Positions 17,133-25,039 of a stretch of 33,082 nt of DNA are shown one piece after another (position 1 is the stretch's first letter; each line of letters begins with the position of its first letter). The position numbers were made by a program, and so were the translations under genes. The stretch is from an uncultured Bacteroides sp. GTDB lineage: Bacteria; Bacteroidota; Bacteroidia; Bacteroidales; Bacteroidaceae. The DNA is taken from the NCBI RefSeq assembly GCF_902491285.1, contig NZ_CABUHK010000066.1:1-33082 (forward strand). Reading direction: 5' to 3'. The notes under the pieces are model-generated. The model searched no databases. It saw only the letters and a program-made list of their open reading frames with translations, and was not told the DNA's origin.

Positions 17133-17215
17133 AACCTTGTTTTGACGGGGTGCGTAATTAATAGTTGTGACGATGTTCCAAAACAAGGTTCATTGATTTT
17201 CGCCAACAACCTTGT
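17133..17215. repeat. 12-bp inverted repeat with an extra half-copy between two divergent operons
   Basis: AACCTTGTTTTG (17133-17144) and CAAAACAAGGTT (17179-17190) are perfect inverted copies separated by 34 bases. A third partial copy, AACCTTGT, lies at 17208-17215. The element sits between the caspase-sigma-CHAT operon and the five-gene plus-strand operon. It could bind a dimeric regulator of both, or form a stem-loop in either leader. Confidence 0.75.
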
Positions 17216-17244
17216 GCCGGATAGCGAACAACTGTTATTTAACT

Positions 17245-17252
17245 TATTTTTG
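17245..17252 (+). promoter_or_regulatory. -7 box for the five-gene plus-strand operon
   Basis: TATTTTTG matches TAnnTTTG and lies 21 bases before the ATG at 17274. No recognisable TTTG -33 box, which may indicate an activated promoter. Confidence 0.5.
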
Positions 17253-17273
17253 TCCAACATAAGTACATAAAAC

Positions 17274-17873
17274 ATGAATGATAAACTAAGTATATCTTAT
17301 CATACAGCAAAAAGAATTTTATTGGAGCTATTGGAAAACAATGATTTTTCAACAGATGAGGATATTTTGAAGATTTTAGGTTCAGTTATACAAAAAGAGA
17401 TTAATAATGAAACAAACAATGATAAGGAAGAAATGAGCCGGATTATTATAGACAAGAACGGTCGCATATTTTTGCCTGATTACTCTCCTATGGAAGTGAA
17501 AATGCCATATCTACCGAAAACAGTATTCCTTTTTTTCTTAATACATAAAGAAGGTGTTGAATTTAAAAGTATGTACAACTATATGCATGAGTTGTATGAA
17601 ATATATCAAATTGTAGCGCTGGAGAAAAATACGGAAGCCAGTAAGATAAGGCGCAGTCTTGAAAATTTGGTGGAACCTGTCAATAATAGAATCTACGAGA
17701 CATGCTCCATTATTCGTCGAAGCCTTTCAATGGTTGTTCCCGAAGTATTGATGGAAATATATTGTATCACGGGAAAACGAGGGGAAAAGCATCAGATTGG
17801 AATTGATCGCTTATTAATAAAAGTGGAAAATGAAAAACTGAAGGAGATCTTTGACATGAGCAATGATATATGA
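17274..17873 (+). CDS. Protein of unknown family, first gene of the five-gene operon; possible regulator
   Basis: 199 aa, no signal peptide and no membrane span, so cytosolic. I cannot assign a named family. The N-terminal 50 residues are helical and acidic. A segment PKTVFLFFLIHKEGVEFKSM (about 82-101) begins a compact helical region, followed by KIRRSLENLVEPVNNRIYET and then SIIRRSLSMVVPE, with a C-terminal YCITGKRGEKHQIGIDRLLI that resembles a beta-hairpin wing. That helix-helix-wing order with Arg/Lys clusters is compatible with a winged-helix DNA-binding fold, but this is only an impression. It is the only cytosolic product of its operon and starts next to the inverted repeat, both in keeping with a regulator. 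The gene is clearly AT-rich (15 of 60 bases are G or C at 17281-17340). Confidence 0.7.
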   Translation: MNDKLSISYHTAKRILLELLENNDFSTDEDILKILGSVIQKEINNETNNDKEEMSRIIIDKNGRIFLPDYSPMEVKMPYLPKTVFLFFLIHKEGVEFKSMYNYMHELYEIYQIVALEKNTEASKIRRSLENLVEPVNNRIYETCSIIRRSLSMVVPEVLMEIYCITGKRGEKHQIGIDRLLIKVENEKLKEIFDMSNDI

Positions 17874-17912
17874 TGAGCAATAAACTAAATGTTGCACTAA
17901 AAAATAATAATA

Positions 17913-19280
17913 ATGAAAACATTGAACGAACTGTCTATTAAGAACAGAATCTGTTTTAAGAAAGCAAGGCTTCTTTTGGGAGTTGCGTGTGGAACCTTAT
18001 TAATTACTTCTTGTGGTGGAGGAATGATTAAAAAGGAAAAAGGTAATGACTGGGTAACAATGGAGTTGAAAGGTCAGGTAAAAAAAATGGTAGTAAAGAA
18101 ATCACCTTCTGATATTTCTTTGCTTTATACTTTTAATGAAAAAGGCTACTTTAAAGAGAAGGGACAAATTTCAAGTTGGCCGACCAATAAAACTATAATA
18201 ACAGAACGGTATGAGTATGATGCTGATGGCAAACTTTCTTGCATTAGTTTCTTTAGCAACATATCCGGTGATTTACAGAGTAAACAGATCTACAAAGATG
18301 GGGTACTTGTAGAAGAGCAAAAATATGCTGCCGCTTATCCGGAAAGTAAACTTAGCAGTATAAAATATTATGCTTATGACAAAGATGGTTTACTCACTAA
18401 AAGCTGGACAGACCAAAATGAGCAAAATCGTGCGGAGTATGAATGTGATGGGGCAGGAAATATTACAAAACTTATTGGTTATTCAATGGATAAAGTGTAC
18501 GAAACTTGTAAAACAGGCTATGAATACGATAATCGTGGAAATATAACAAAACATGAGATATATTATCGGGAAAGGAAAGATGATCCGGGAACAAAAGATG
18601 GCATGCTTAATTATGTTGAAGAGTATAAATACGATAATGATAGCCGTGTGTTGGAGCGCAATAATATCACTTATCGGTATAATAGCGGAAAAAAAGAAAA
18701 TGAAATCAGCCAAAAGCAATCTTATACATACAAGTACGACGAACAAGATAATGTTGTAGAAATGTCGTGCCTCACGTATGGATATAGAGATGGAAAAGAG
18801 CAGGAACCCGGGGCTCCAGCAATTACGACTTATGTGTATACGTACGATAAACATGGTAACTGGACTTCACGCGAGACAAAATATAAGGAAAGAAAACAAG
18901 AAGTAGTGTCTCGTAAGTATAGCTATTACGGAGAAGAAGAGTCTAAGTTTTCTGCAGAAGATATGGTAGGTATATGGGACTACTATGCTGAATCCGACCC
19001 ACAGAACAAAATTGAAATTGTGTTTAAAAAGGACGGTACTCTAATTGATTATATTGATTTCCATTCAACGGGTACGTATAAAGTAAATGAAGATGGTTCA
19101 ATCGTTACAATGCAATTCTTCTATAATGATGGTGAAACATCACAAGAATCCAAGCCGTTTGAATATAAGGTTCTTGAACATTCAGAGGAATGTTTTAAAA
19201 TAACCAACGGTGGTTCCAACCCTGTTGTATTGGTTTATGATAAAAAAGAAAAGAGTGACAACTATACCAGGGAATTTTAA
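17913..19280 (+). CDS. Lipoprotein with YD-like repeats and a C-terminal lipocalin-like domain
   Basis: 455 aa. A lipobox LLITSCGGG places the lipid-modified Cys at residue 34, after a long basic N-terminus. The middle (about 50-345) contains at least five repeats built around YxYD.xGN: YEYDADGKL, YEYDNRGNI, YKYDNDSRV, YTYKYDEQDN and YTYDKHGNW, spaced by about 35-60 residues. This is the YD/RHS-type beta repeat, here in a short form without a polymorphic toxin tip. The last 110 residues (FSAEDMVGIWDYYAESDPQ, then IEIVFKKDGTLIDY) look like a lipocalin-like beta barrel. It likely sits on the outer membrane. It follows the first gene of the operon by 39 bp. Function is not known; it could bind glycan or protein at the surface. 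Confidence 0.75.
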   Translation: MKTLNELSIKNRICFKKARLLLGVACGTLLITSCGGGMIKKEKGNDWVTMELKGQVKKMVVKKSPSDISLLYTFNEKGYFKEKGQISSWPTNKTIITERYEYDADGKLSCISFFSNISGDLQSKQIYKDGVLVEEQKYAAAYPESKLSSIKYYAYDKDGLLTKSWTDQNEQNRAEYECDGAGNITKLIGYSMDKVYETCKTGYEYDNRGNITKHEIYYRERKDDPGTKDGMLNYVEEYKYDNDSRVLERNNITYRYNSGKKENEISQKQSYTYKYDEQDNVVEMSCLTYGYRDGKEQEPGAPAITTYVYTYDKHGNWTSRETKYKERKQEVVSRKYSYYGEEESKFSAEDMVGIWDYYAESDPQNKIEIVFKKDGTLIDYIDFHSTGTYKVNEDGSIVTMQFFYNDGETSQESKPFEYKVLEHSEECFKITNGGSNPVVLVYDKKEKSDNYTREF

Positions 19281-19313
19281 AGACATAAATTAATAATATT
19301 AAAAAGAAAAACA

Positions 19314-19883
19314 ATGAAAAAGATTTTATGTAATGCGATGCTGCTATTAGCAGTTTTTCTTACTGTCAGTTGTAGTTCGGACACGAAGCTGCGAGAAAGT
19401 TTAAATGAATATGTCAATGTAAGCACACACCAGCTTTTCCCTACCGGGAAATTTGTTTTTGATGAGAATGTCATAGATGCGGGTTTTGGTAAGATTACAA
19501 TTGAACTATTGGGGCAATTACAGAATGAAGGACTTATAACATATACTGTTTTAGAAAACCAAGGTTCAATCCATGAGGTGGATGTAAAGATGACGGAAGA
19601 AGGATTAAAGTATGCAGATAAAACAGATGACAACGTGTATATAGTAACTTTATACACTTGCAAAGTAGGAGAAATTTTAGAAAAGGAATTTATGGAAGAA
19701 TATGGCAAAGGGAAATGTAGTTATTCTACTGTATATGACAAAGTTACTCCTTTTGGAGAAATTCTAAAAGGTATAAAGCCCGGTGATGTATGTGACAAAA
19801 AAATGGAGGAGAGAGTAGAAAAGATTGATGGGGTATGGCAAGCAAAATGGCCGTCTTGGAAAGCTCCTAAAGAGAAAAAGTGA
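19314..19883 (+). CDS. Small lipoprotein of unknown function
   Basis: 189 aa. The signal peptide and lipobox are clear: MKKILCNAMLLLAVFLTVSC, Cys20, then SSDTK. The mature part is about 170 residues, mixed alpha/beta, with segments such as GFGKITIELLGQLQNEGLIT and GLKYADKTDDNVYIVTLYT, and ends in a Lys-rich tail (PSWKAPKEKK). A helix followed by 'LQNEGLITYTV' and a conserved-looking PFGEILKGIKPGDVCDKK suggest a folded domain, but I do not recognise the family. It is the third gene of the operon, 33 bp after the YD-repeat lipoprotein, and overlaps no neighbour if the next gene starts at 19904. Confidence 0.72.
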   Translation: MKKILCNAMLLLAVFLTVSCSSDTKLRESLNEYVNVSTHQLFPTGKFVFDENVIDAGFGKITIELLGQLQNEGLITYTVLENQGSIHEVDVKMTEEGLKYADKTDDNVYIVTLYTCKVGEILEKEFMEEYGKGKCSYSTVYDKVTPFGEILKGIKPGDVCDKKMEERVEKIDGVWQAKWPSWKAPKEKK

Positions 19884-19903
19884 AAAATAAAAAACTGAAT
19901 GAT

Positions 19904-21370
19904 ATGAAGAAAATATTCTTTCTATCTCTGGTAATACTTACTATGATGAAAGTACAAGCGCAAGGTATTTCTCCCATAGGGGTCTATGAAGGGAAAGATA
20001 AAGTGTCAGGAATGACTCGCTTGGGATATCTTGAGATTAATCTTGATGAACTTTTAGTACCAGACTTTTCACAACAATTTGTGAAAGGGCAGAATCATAA
20101 GTTCATGCTTCTTCCTGATAATTTTCAAAAAAAGCCTTCTACTCATTTCAAAGGGCAAAAGGCTACAGGGTTTGTAAAATTTCAGAATAGAATGTTACTT
20201 GTCAATACTGAGATTTGTAAATTAAGTAATCCTTCTGAAGGTGATAACTGTTGGACATTGGATTGGGAAAACGAAATGGGACAAAAAGGAAAATGTACTT
20301 TATATGCTCCTACTGATTCTACGTTGTTGTTTATTGGATTAGGTTCATTTAGTAAGTCGATAGGTCCTGACAGTTTACTGTTTGCCCTCAATAAAGAGAG
20401 GACTTCGTTAGCTGATAAGCAGCCATATCTCACTCGCAAACCTCGTCCTCAAAAGGAGGAAGAATCCGGTAATTCCTCTAATCCCCTTGAGGCTTCTAAT
20501 TCTTCCAAGCCATCTTCTCAAATACCCGATAATGTACCTGAAGTATTACGGAAGTATAAACCTTCCGTTCCGCCAACTATAAAAGTTCCGGCAACGAATT
20601 CGGGTTATATTAAAGGTATATGGGTAGGAAAACTTGCCGATGGAAGCGTTATTTCCATCAAATTGAATTCTGCTGCTAAAAGTATTAGCTATTATGGACA
20701 TAAATACTATGGTCTTATTAGAATGGATGGACCGACTTTCATAGAGGAAGGTGTAGTTGCTGTTCAGAAAATAGGAGATGCTATGTATGGACTATACACT
20801 CGTTCTTTAAATACAGATGTATCTGATATTCATTATTCCGTTGTAGCTGGTTATCTGAAAAATATACTATTTTTTCCGACTTCGGCAACTTCGGCAAAAA
20901 ATGTAATGGGACGTCCGGCACCTACTCCGGTATCGATATATTGTATGCCGCCGTTGCCGCATTTTATTCCCATGTGTTCAACAGGAAAAGAAGTGAAAAA
21001 TTTCCCTTTAGACTTTTATCAGAAGGGACACTATAATAACAGAGAAGGTGAAGGAGTATTATGTTATGGAATGGTATTTACTTCCTTTAATATGGGAAGG
21101 CGCACGGATGAAGATATTATTTTGGAAGCTCATCCTGACATATACGGTGTTGATAAGAAAAATATCAGAATAAAATACAAGTGTGGCAGAACGGGGAATG
21201 TTTATACGGCAGTTTTGGTATATAATCCTCAAAAAACAGAATATAAGGTTACTCAAGCGAAGATGATAAAATCAGAAAGTGAATGTCCCGACATAAATGA
21301 CTGTTATTTGCAGAATGGTATCATAGGATGCGTGGGACTTTTACGAGTGGAAATAGAATATAAACGATAA
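19904..21370 (+). CDS. Secreted protein of unknown function with a Ser/Pro-rich linker
   Basis: 488 aa from ATG 19904; a GTG at 19880 overlaps the previous stop but would put eight charged residues before the signal peptide MKKIFFLSLVILTMMKVQAQ, so the ATG is preferred. The mature protein has an N-terminal beta-rich domain (about 20-175, starting GISPIGVYEGKDK), a low-complexity linker rich in Ser, Asn and Pro (about 185-225), and a C-terminal beta-rich domain starting GYIKGIWVGKLADGSVISIK. Both domains begin with a similar 'G.Y.G' or 'G.W.GK' strand, which hints at internal duplication. No catalytic motif is recognisable. It lies 20 bp after the lipoprotein and 17 bp before the membrane-protein gene. 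Confidence 0.72.
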   Translation: MKKIFFLSLVILTMMKVQAQGISPIGVYEGKDKVSGMTRLGYLEINLDELLVPDFSQQFVKGQNHKFMLLPDNFQKKPSTHFKGQKATGFVKFQNRMLLVNTEICKLSNPSEGDNCWTLDWENEMGQKGKCTLYAPTDSTLLFIGLGSFSKSIGPDSLLFALNKERTSLADKQPYLTRKPRPQKEEESGNSSNPLEASNSSKPSSQIPDNVPEVLRKYKPSVPPTIKVPATNSGYIKGIWVGKLADGSVISIKLNSAAKSISYYGHKYYGLIRMDGPTFIEEGVVAVQKIGDAMYGLYTRSLNTDVSDIHYSVVAGYLKNILFFPTSATSAKNVMGRPAPTPVSIYCMPPLPHFIPMCSTGKEVKNFPLDFYQKGHYNNREGEGVLCYGMVFTSFNMGRRTDEDIILEAHPDIYGVDKKNIRIKYKCGRTGNVYTAVLVYNPQKTEYKVTQAKMIKSESECPDINDCYLQNGIIGCVGLLRVEIEYKR

Positions 21371-21387
21371 TATAAAAATATATAGAC

Positions 21388-22287
21388 ATGAAACGTATTA
21401 ATAAATTCTTGCAGCTACAATTTTGCATGCTGCTGTTGTTACTGACAGTGTTACCGGAATTTAATTTACTCAGTGCACTTTTCGGCTTTAATTTTGATAT
21501 TCCCAAGTTCTGTTGTAAAGTACTTGGACTTGTTGGGGGAGGTATGGCTTTTTATTATTTCTACAAAGAAGCACAATCAAAATCCCAACAACTCCCTATT
21601 CCGTTTTTAGCTACTGCCATAAGCGGTATGGCTCTTATCCTATTGGCTATGATTCCGGGAGTACCTTCATGGTTGGATTATATTTCACTTATAGCTTTGC
21701 TTGTTGCAATTTACCTTTGCAAGAACAGCTTAGGTGTAGAATGGAAAAACAGAGGATCGCAAGGAGCTTATTTTATATTGCTGGCAATCTTGTTACATGT
21801 ATATAATGGTATTGGTGACACTATGATAACAGGCGTAGCAGCTCTAATCGGCTTAATTATCTACTGGATGGGGCTCGGACGAATTAGAACAGCTTTAGAT
21901 TCTATTGGCGAGCAAGGAGTATCTAAATTGAAAATTGCCGTCATATTGGGATTAGTAGGAGTAGTAATCGGATGGATTCCATTAATTGGTGGTATCATAG
22001 GCGGTATCCTTGCTATATTGGCTTTTGTATTTGAATTTATGGGATATGGACTATTAAAAAGCTCAAATGCTATCGGTAACGAAGGACAGATGGGTGCAGG
22101 AAAGTTACGTACAAGTATGATTATTCTTTTAATTGCTACTGTTATTGGTTTTATTCCTGGCTTAGGAATGGTCGAAAAAATACTCTCATTAGTCTCTTTA
22201 TGGTTTGTATTTCAAGGTTGGAACCAGATTTTATTGGGTATGGAAATGAAATCTGGAAGAGCAGAAGTCGAACTTGAAGAGAGTTAA
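21388..22287 (+). CDS. Polytopic membrane protein of unknown function
   Basis: 299 aa, with roughly eight hydrophobic segments: QFCMLLLLLTVLPEF, KVLGLVGGGMAFYYFY, FLATAISGMALILLAMIPG, ISLIALLVAIYLC, two in the AYFILLAILL to LIGLIIYWMG stretch, and the Gly/Ile-rich pair VILGLVGVVIGWIPLIGG and TSMIILLIATVIGFIPGLG. The last two share the pattern 'I.LI..VIG.IP..G', an internal repeat. There are few charged residues within the segments and no transporter motif. Last gene of the five-gene operon, followed by a strong bidirectional terminator. It could be the inner-membrane anchor or sensor for the three exported partners encoded upstream; that is inference. Confidence 0.72.
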   Translation: MKRINKFLQLQFCMLLLLLTVLPEFNLLSALFGFNFDIPKFCCKVLGLVGGGMAFYYFYKEAQSKSQQLPIPFLATAISGMALILLAMIPGVPSWLDYISLIALLVAIYLCKNSLGVEWKNRGSQGAYFILLAILLHVYNGIGDTMITGVAALIGLIIYWMGLGRIRTALDSIGEQGVSKLKIAVILGLVGVVIGWIPLIGGIIGGILAILAFVFEFMGYGLLKSSNAIGNEGQMGAGKLRTSMIILLIATVIGFIPGLGMVEKILSLVSLWFVFQGWNQILLGMEMKSGRAEVELEES

Positions 22288-22312
22288 ACTATAATATATA
22301 AATAAGGTAAAT

Positions 22313-22351
22313 AAACGATGACATCATCCGCCAGGAATCATGTCATCGTTT
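22313..22351. terminator. Bidirectional intrinsic terminator between convergent genes
   Basis: AAACGATGACAT (22313-22324) and ATGTCATCGTTT (22340-22351) form a perfect 12-bp stem with a 15-nt loop. A T-rich tract follows on the plus strand (TTTTATTG overlapping the stem end) and the minus strand continues TTTATTTACC. It ends both the five-gene operon and the PepSY-like gene. Confidence 0.85.
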
Positions 22352-22383
22352 TATTGTACATGATATTTTAATTCTTTAGAGTT

Positions 22384-22821
22384 TTAGTTATCAATATCAA
22401 TCAAGTTGAATTTCAGATCGAACTTTAATTCCACGCGGTTGGAGAGTTTCACTTCATACTCCTTTTTATCGCGCTCTATTTTTAACACTTTAACATCAGG
22501 ATAATTAGTTGTCACATATTTTTGGATGGCTGCGGGAATGATGGCTGCGGGTACAGAAGTAAATTTGCAATTCACCTCTTCCCAATTTCCCTTCTTGTCA
22601 AATTCCACTTTATTACCATTCGTGAAAATCACCTCATAACTTTTATAGAAGAAATCACTTTCCATCTTTGCCAAGGCTACTTTACTGTCAGCGAAATGTT
22701 GCTTAATGAACTGTTGTGCCGGTTGTGGCATTTGAGAAACCTGAATTGGTTTGTCGTCATCTGCATACGCTACTGTTTGCAAAGTAAATAAGCACACTAG
22801 TAAGAATACTAACTTTTTCAT
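22384..22821 (-). CDS. PepSY-like periplasmic protein (PF11396 type)
   Basis: 145 aa from ATG 22821; the ATG at 22855-22857 would add twelve residues ahead of a standard signal peptide, MKKLVFLLVCLFTLQTVAYA. The mature part has the two-repeat PepSY-like layout: MPQPAQQFIKQHFADSKVAL...YEVIFTNGNKVEFDKKGNWEEV, then IPAAIQKYVTTNYPDVKVLK...YEVKLSNRVELKFD. This family is widespread in Bacteroides, exported, and often found near two-component systems. No enzymatic role is known for it. It is divergent from the NEW3 gene, and the intervening region holds the phased repeats. Confidence 0.88.
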   Translation of the reverse strand: MKKLVFLLVCLFTLQTVAYADDDKPIQVSQMPQPAQQFIKQHFADSKVALAKMESDFFYKSYEVIFTNGNKVEFDKKGNWEEVNCKFTSVPAAIIPAAIQKYVTTNYPDVKVLKIERDKKEYEVKLSNRVELKFDLKFNLIDIDN

Positions 22822-22940
22822 AATTGTTGTTTTTTTAATTGGTTTTACTATTATCATTCAATTTATACTGCAAAGATGAGGGGAGAATCTGAAAAGATTT
22901 GGGAATTTTGAGAATTTTCGAAAAAATAATTCGTATGAAA

Positions 22941-23023
22941 ATATAGTGACGCTATGAGGACGGTATGGCGTCACTATATCTATAAGATACCGTCACTATC
23001 CCACGAGGATAGCGTCACTATAA
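22941..23023. repeat. Three direct repeats with exact 22-bp period plus one inverted copy
   Basis: GTCACTAT occurs at 22970-22977, 22992-22999 and 23014-23021, each start exactly 22 bases after the last. An inverted copy, ATAGTGAC, lies at 22943-22950. The match extends to about 15 bases around the cores (ATATAGTGACGCTAT at 22941-22955 against ATGGCGTCACTATAT at 22965-22979). Two helical turns between sites suggests cooperative binding of a regulator on one DNA face, in the divergent region of the PepSY-like and NEW3 genes. Confidence 0.85.
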
Positions 23024-23082
23024 TTTCGCCATCGAATTAGAAATTTTAGGATTCTTTTAAAACAAGTAATAGACCCATATCT

Positions 23083-23090
23083 TATTTTTG
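23083..23090 (+). promoter_or_regulatory. -7 box for the NEW3-ABC operon
   Basis: TATTTTTG followed by CAAG matches TAnnTTTG exactly, 50 bases before the ATG at 23141 and about 60 bases after the last 22-bp repeat. No clear -33 TTTG, as expected if a bound activator replaces it. Confidence 0.5.
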
Positions 23091-23140
23091 CAAGCACAAA
23101 TTTGACAGTATTCATATTAAACAACCATAAGAACTTTTGT

Positions 23141-24292
23141 ATGACTATGAGAACAAATTGTATTTTATTAGTAGCTATTCTATTGGGACTGATTCCCATG
23201 AATTACACACGCGCAAATGATTCAATTCCTAAAAGCGTGATTTTGTACACACCTTACACGAAAATTTCCGTATCACCGGGAGCGTCAATTGATTACAGTA
23301 TTGATCTCATCAACAATACGGATGAATTGACAAATGCAAACCTTTCTGTCAGTGGATTGGGCAGTAGCTGGAAACATGAAATGAAATCCGGCGGATGGAA
23401 TCTCAGCCAATTATCCGTACTTCCAAAAGAGAAAAAGACTTTTAATCTGAAAGTCGAAGTCCCATTGAAGGTAAATAAAGGTAACTATCACTTTGTAGTG
23501 TATGCCGGAAATGCAAAACTTCCCCTGGATGTCATAGTTGCCCAAAAAGGTACTTACCAGACAGAATTTACTACCGACCAGCCTAATATGGAAGGCAATT
23601 CCAAGTCAACATTCACATTTAGCACCACTTTAAAGAATCAGACTGCCGACCAACAGCTATATGCCTTGATGGCGAATGCGCCAAGAGGCTGGAATGTCGT
23701 TTTTAAACCTAATTACAAGCAAGCTACCTCCGCACAGGTGGAACCTAATAGTAGCCAGAATGTAAGTGTAGATATCACTCCGCCTGCCAATGTGGAAGCC
23801 GGAAGCTATAAAATACCAGTGCGTGCCGCTACGGGAACTACTTCGGCTGAACTGGAACTGGAAGTTGTTGTCACCGGTTCTTATCAGATGGAATTAACCA
23901 CTTCGAGAGGATTATTGAGTGCCGATGTTACTGCCGGAGATGTAAAACGGATAGAGTTGGAAGTAAAAAACACTGGTTCTTCGTTGCTGAAAGATGTTCA
24001 GTTATCTGCCAATAAGCCGGCAGATTGGGAAGTTACTTTCGAGCCTGCCAAGATTGACGCGTTGAAAGCGGGTGAGACATCAACAGTCACCGCTACATTA
24101 AAAGCCTCTAAAAAGGCGCTTCCAGGTGACTATGTGACGACCATGATGGCAAAAACTCCTGAAGTAAACGCTGACGCGCAGTTCAGAATCGCAGTAAAAA
24201 CTCCGATGATATGGGGCTGGGTAGGCGTTTTGATTATTGCCGCCGCTATCGGTGTGGTTTACTATCTGTTCCGTAAATATGGAAGGAGGTAA
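23141..24292 (+). CDS. NEW3-domain exported protein with C-terminal membrane anchor
   Basis: 383 aa from ATG 23141; a TTG at 23102 would place 13 extra residues before the signal peptide (NCILLVAILLGLIPMNYTRA). The body is built of Ig-like beta domains of the NEW3 type: GASIDYSIDLINNTDELTNA, the repeat around PRGWNVVFKP...VEPNSSQNVSVDITPPANVEAG, and KPADWEVTFEPAKIDALKAGE. A single membrane span near the C-terminus (WGWVGVLIIAAAIGVVYYLF) is followed by a short basic tail, so the domains face the periplasm. Adjacent ABC-2 exporter genes follow 3 bp later; such NEW3-ATPase-permease trios occur in several phyla. It may bind the exported substrate or sense envelope state; this is not shown by sequence. 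Confidence 0.85.
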   Translation: MTMRTNCILLVAILLGLIPMNYTRANDSIPKSVILYTPYTKISVSPGASIDYSIDLINNTDELTNANLSVSGLGSSWKHEMKSGGWNLSQLSVLPKEKKTFNLKVEVPLKVNKGNYHFVVYAGNAKLPLDVIVAQKGTYQTEFTTDQPNMEGNSKSTFTFSTTLKNQTADQQLYALMANAPRGWNVVFKPNYKQATSAQVEPNSSQNVSVDITPPANVEAGSYKIPVRAATGTTSAELELEVVVTGSYQMELTTSRGLLSADVTAGDVKRIELEVKNTGSSLLKDVQLSANKPADWEVTFEPAKIDALKAGETSTVTATLKASKKALPGDYVTTMMAKTPEVNADAQFRIAVKTPMIWGWVGVLIIAAAIGVVYYLFRKYGRR

Positions 24293-24295
24293 AAC

Positions 24296-25039
24296 ATGGG
24301 CGAACAAGTGATCGTACTTACCGATTTGACGAAACAATACGGTAATTTTACTGCTGTAGATCATATTCGCCTGGATATCCAAAAAGGAGAAATCTTCGGA
24401 TTGCTGGGTCCTAATGGAGCCGGGAAGTCGACTACCATTTTAATGATGCTGGGATTGACAGAGCCGACATCGGGTTCTGTAGAAATCTGTGGTATTAATT
24501 CGACCACACATCCTATTGAAGTAAAAAGGAAAATCGGCTATTTGCCCGAAGATGTAGGATTCTATGATGATATGACGGGGTTGGAGAATCTGATATACAC
24601 GGCACGATTAAATGGTATTCCTGATAAGGAAGCGAAAGAGAAAGCTCTGGAGTTGATGAAGCGTATAGGACTTGAAGAGCAACTGAAAAAGAAAGCAGGA
24701 AAGTATTCGCGTGGTATGAGGCAACGGCTGGGATTGGCGGATGTGCTTATCAAGAATCCGGAAATTATTATTTTGGATGAGCCGACTTCGGGTATTGACC
24801 CTGCTGGTGTTCAGGAATTTATCGAACTGATCCGTTGGTTAAGCAAGGAGAAAGGATTGACTGTTCTCTTTTCTTCCCATCATTTGGACCAGGTGCAGAA
24901 AGTATGCGACCGCGTGGGTTTATTCAGTAGGGGGAAACTACTCTCGCTGATTGATATGGCAGAACTGAAAGATAAGAAACAGGAATTGTCTGACATCTAT
25001 AATCATTATTTTGAGAAAGGGGGTGAACGACATGAATAA
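24296..25039 (+). CDS. ABC transporter ATP-binding subunit
   Basis: 247 aa with all ATPase motifs intact: Walker A GPNGAGKST (38-46), the signature YSRGMRQRLG (137-146), Walker B IIILDEPT (157-164) and the switch His in LFSSHHLDQ. It is a CcmA/NosF-type exporter ATPase. A strong GGAGG lies just before the ATG, and the gene follows the NEW3 gene by 3 bp. It overlaps the permease gene by 8 bp. It drives the ABC-2 permease encoded next; the substrate is unknown. Confidence 0.95.
   Translation: MGEQVIVLTDLTKQYGNFTAVDHIRLDIQKGEIFGLLGPNGAGKSTTILMMLGLTEPTSGSVEICGINSTTHPIEVKRKIGYLPEDVGFYDDMTGLENLIYTARLNGIPDKEAKEKALELMKRIGLEEQLKKKAGKYSRGMRQRLGLADVLIKNPEIIILDEPTSGIDPAGVQEFIELIRWLSKEKGLTVLFSSHHLDQVQKVCDRVGLFSRGKLLSLIDMAELKDKKQELSDIYNHYFEKGGERHE

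Noticed and set aside
22941..23023. The 22-bp periodic repeats as a CRISPR array
   Set aside because: The conserved core is only about 8-12 bases, there are three direct copies, one more is inverted, and no cas gene is nearby; a regulator-binding array fits better.
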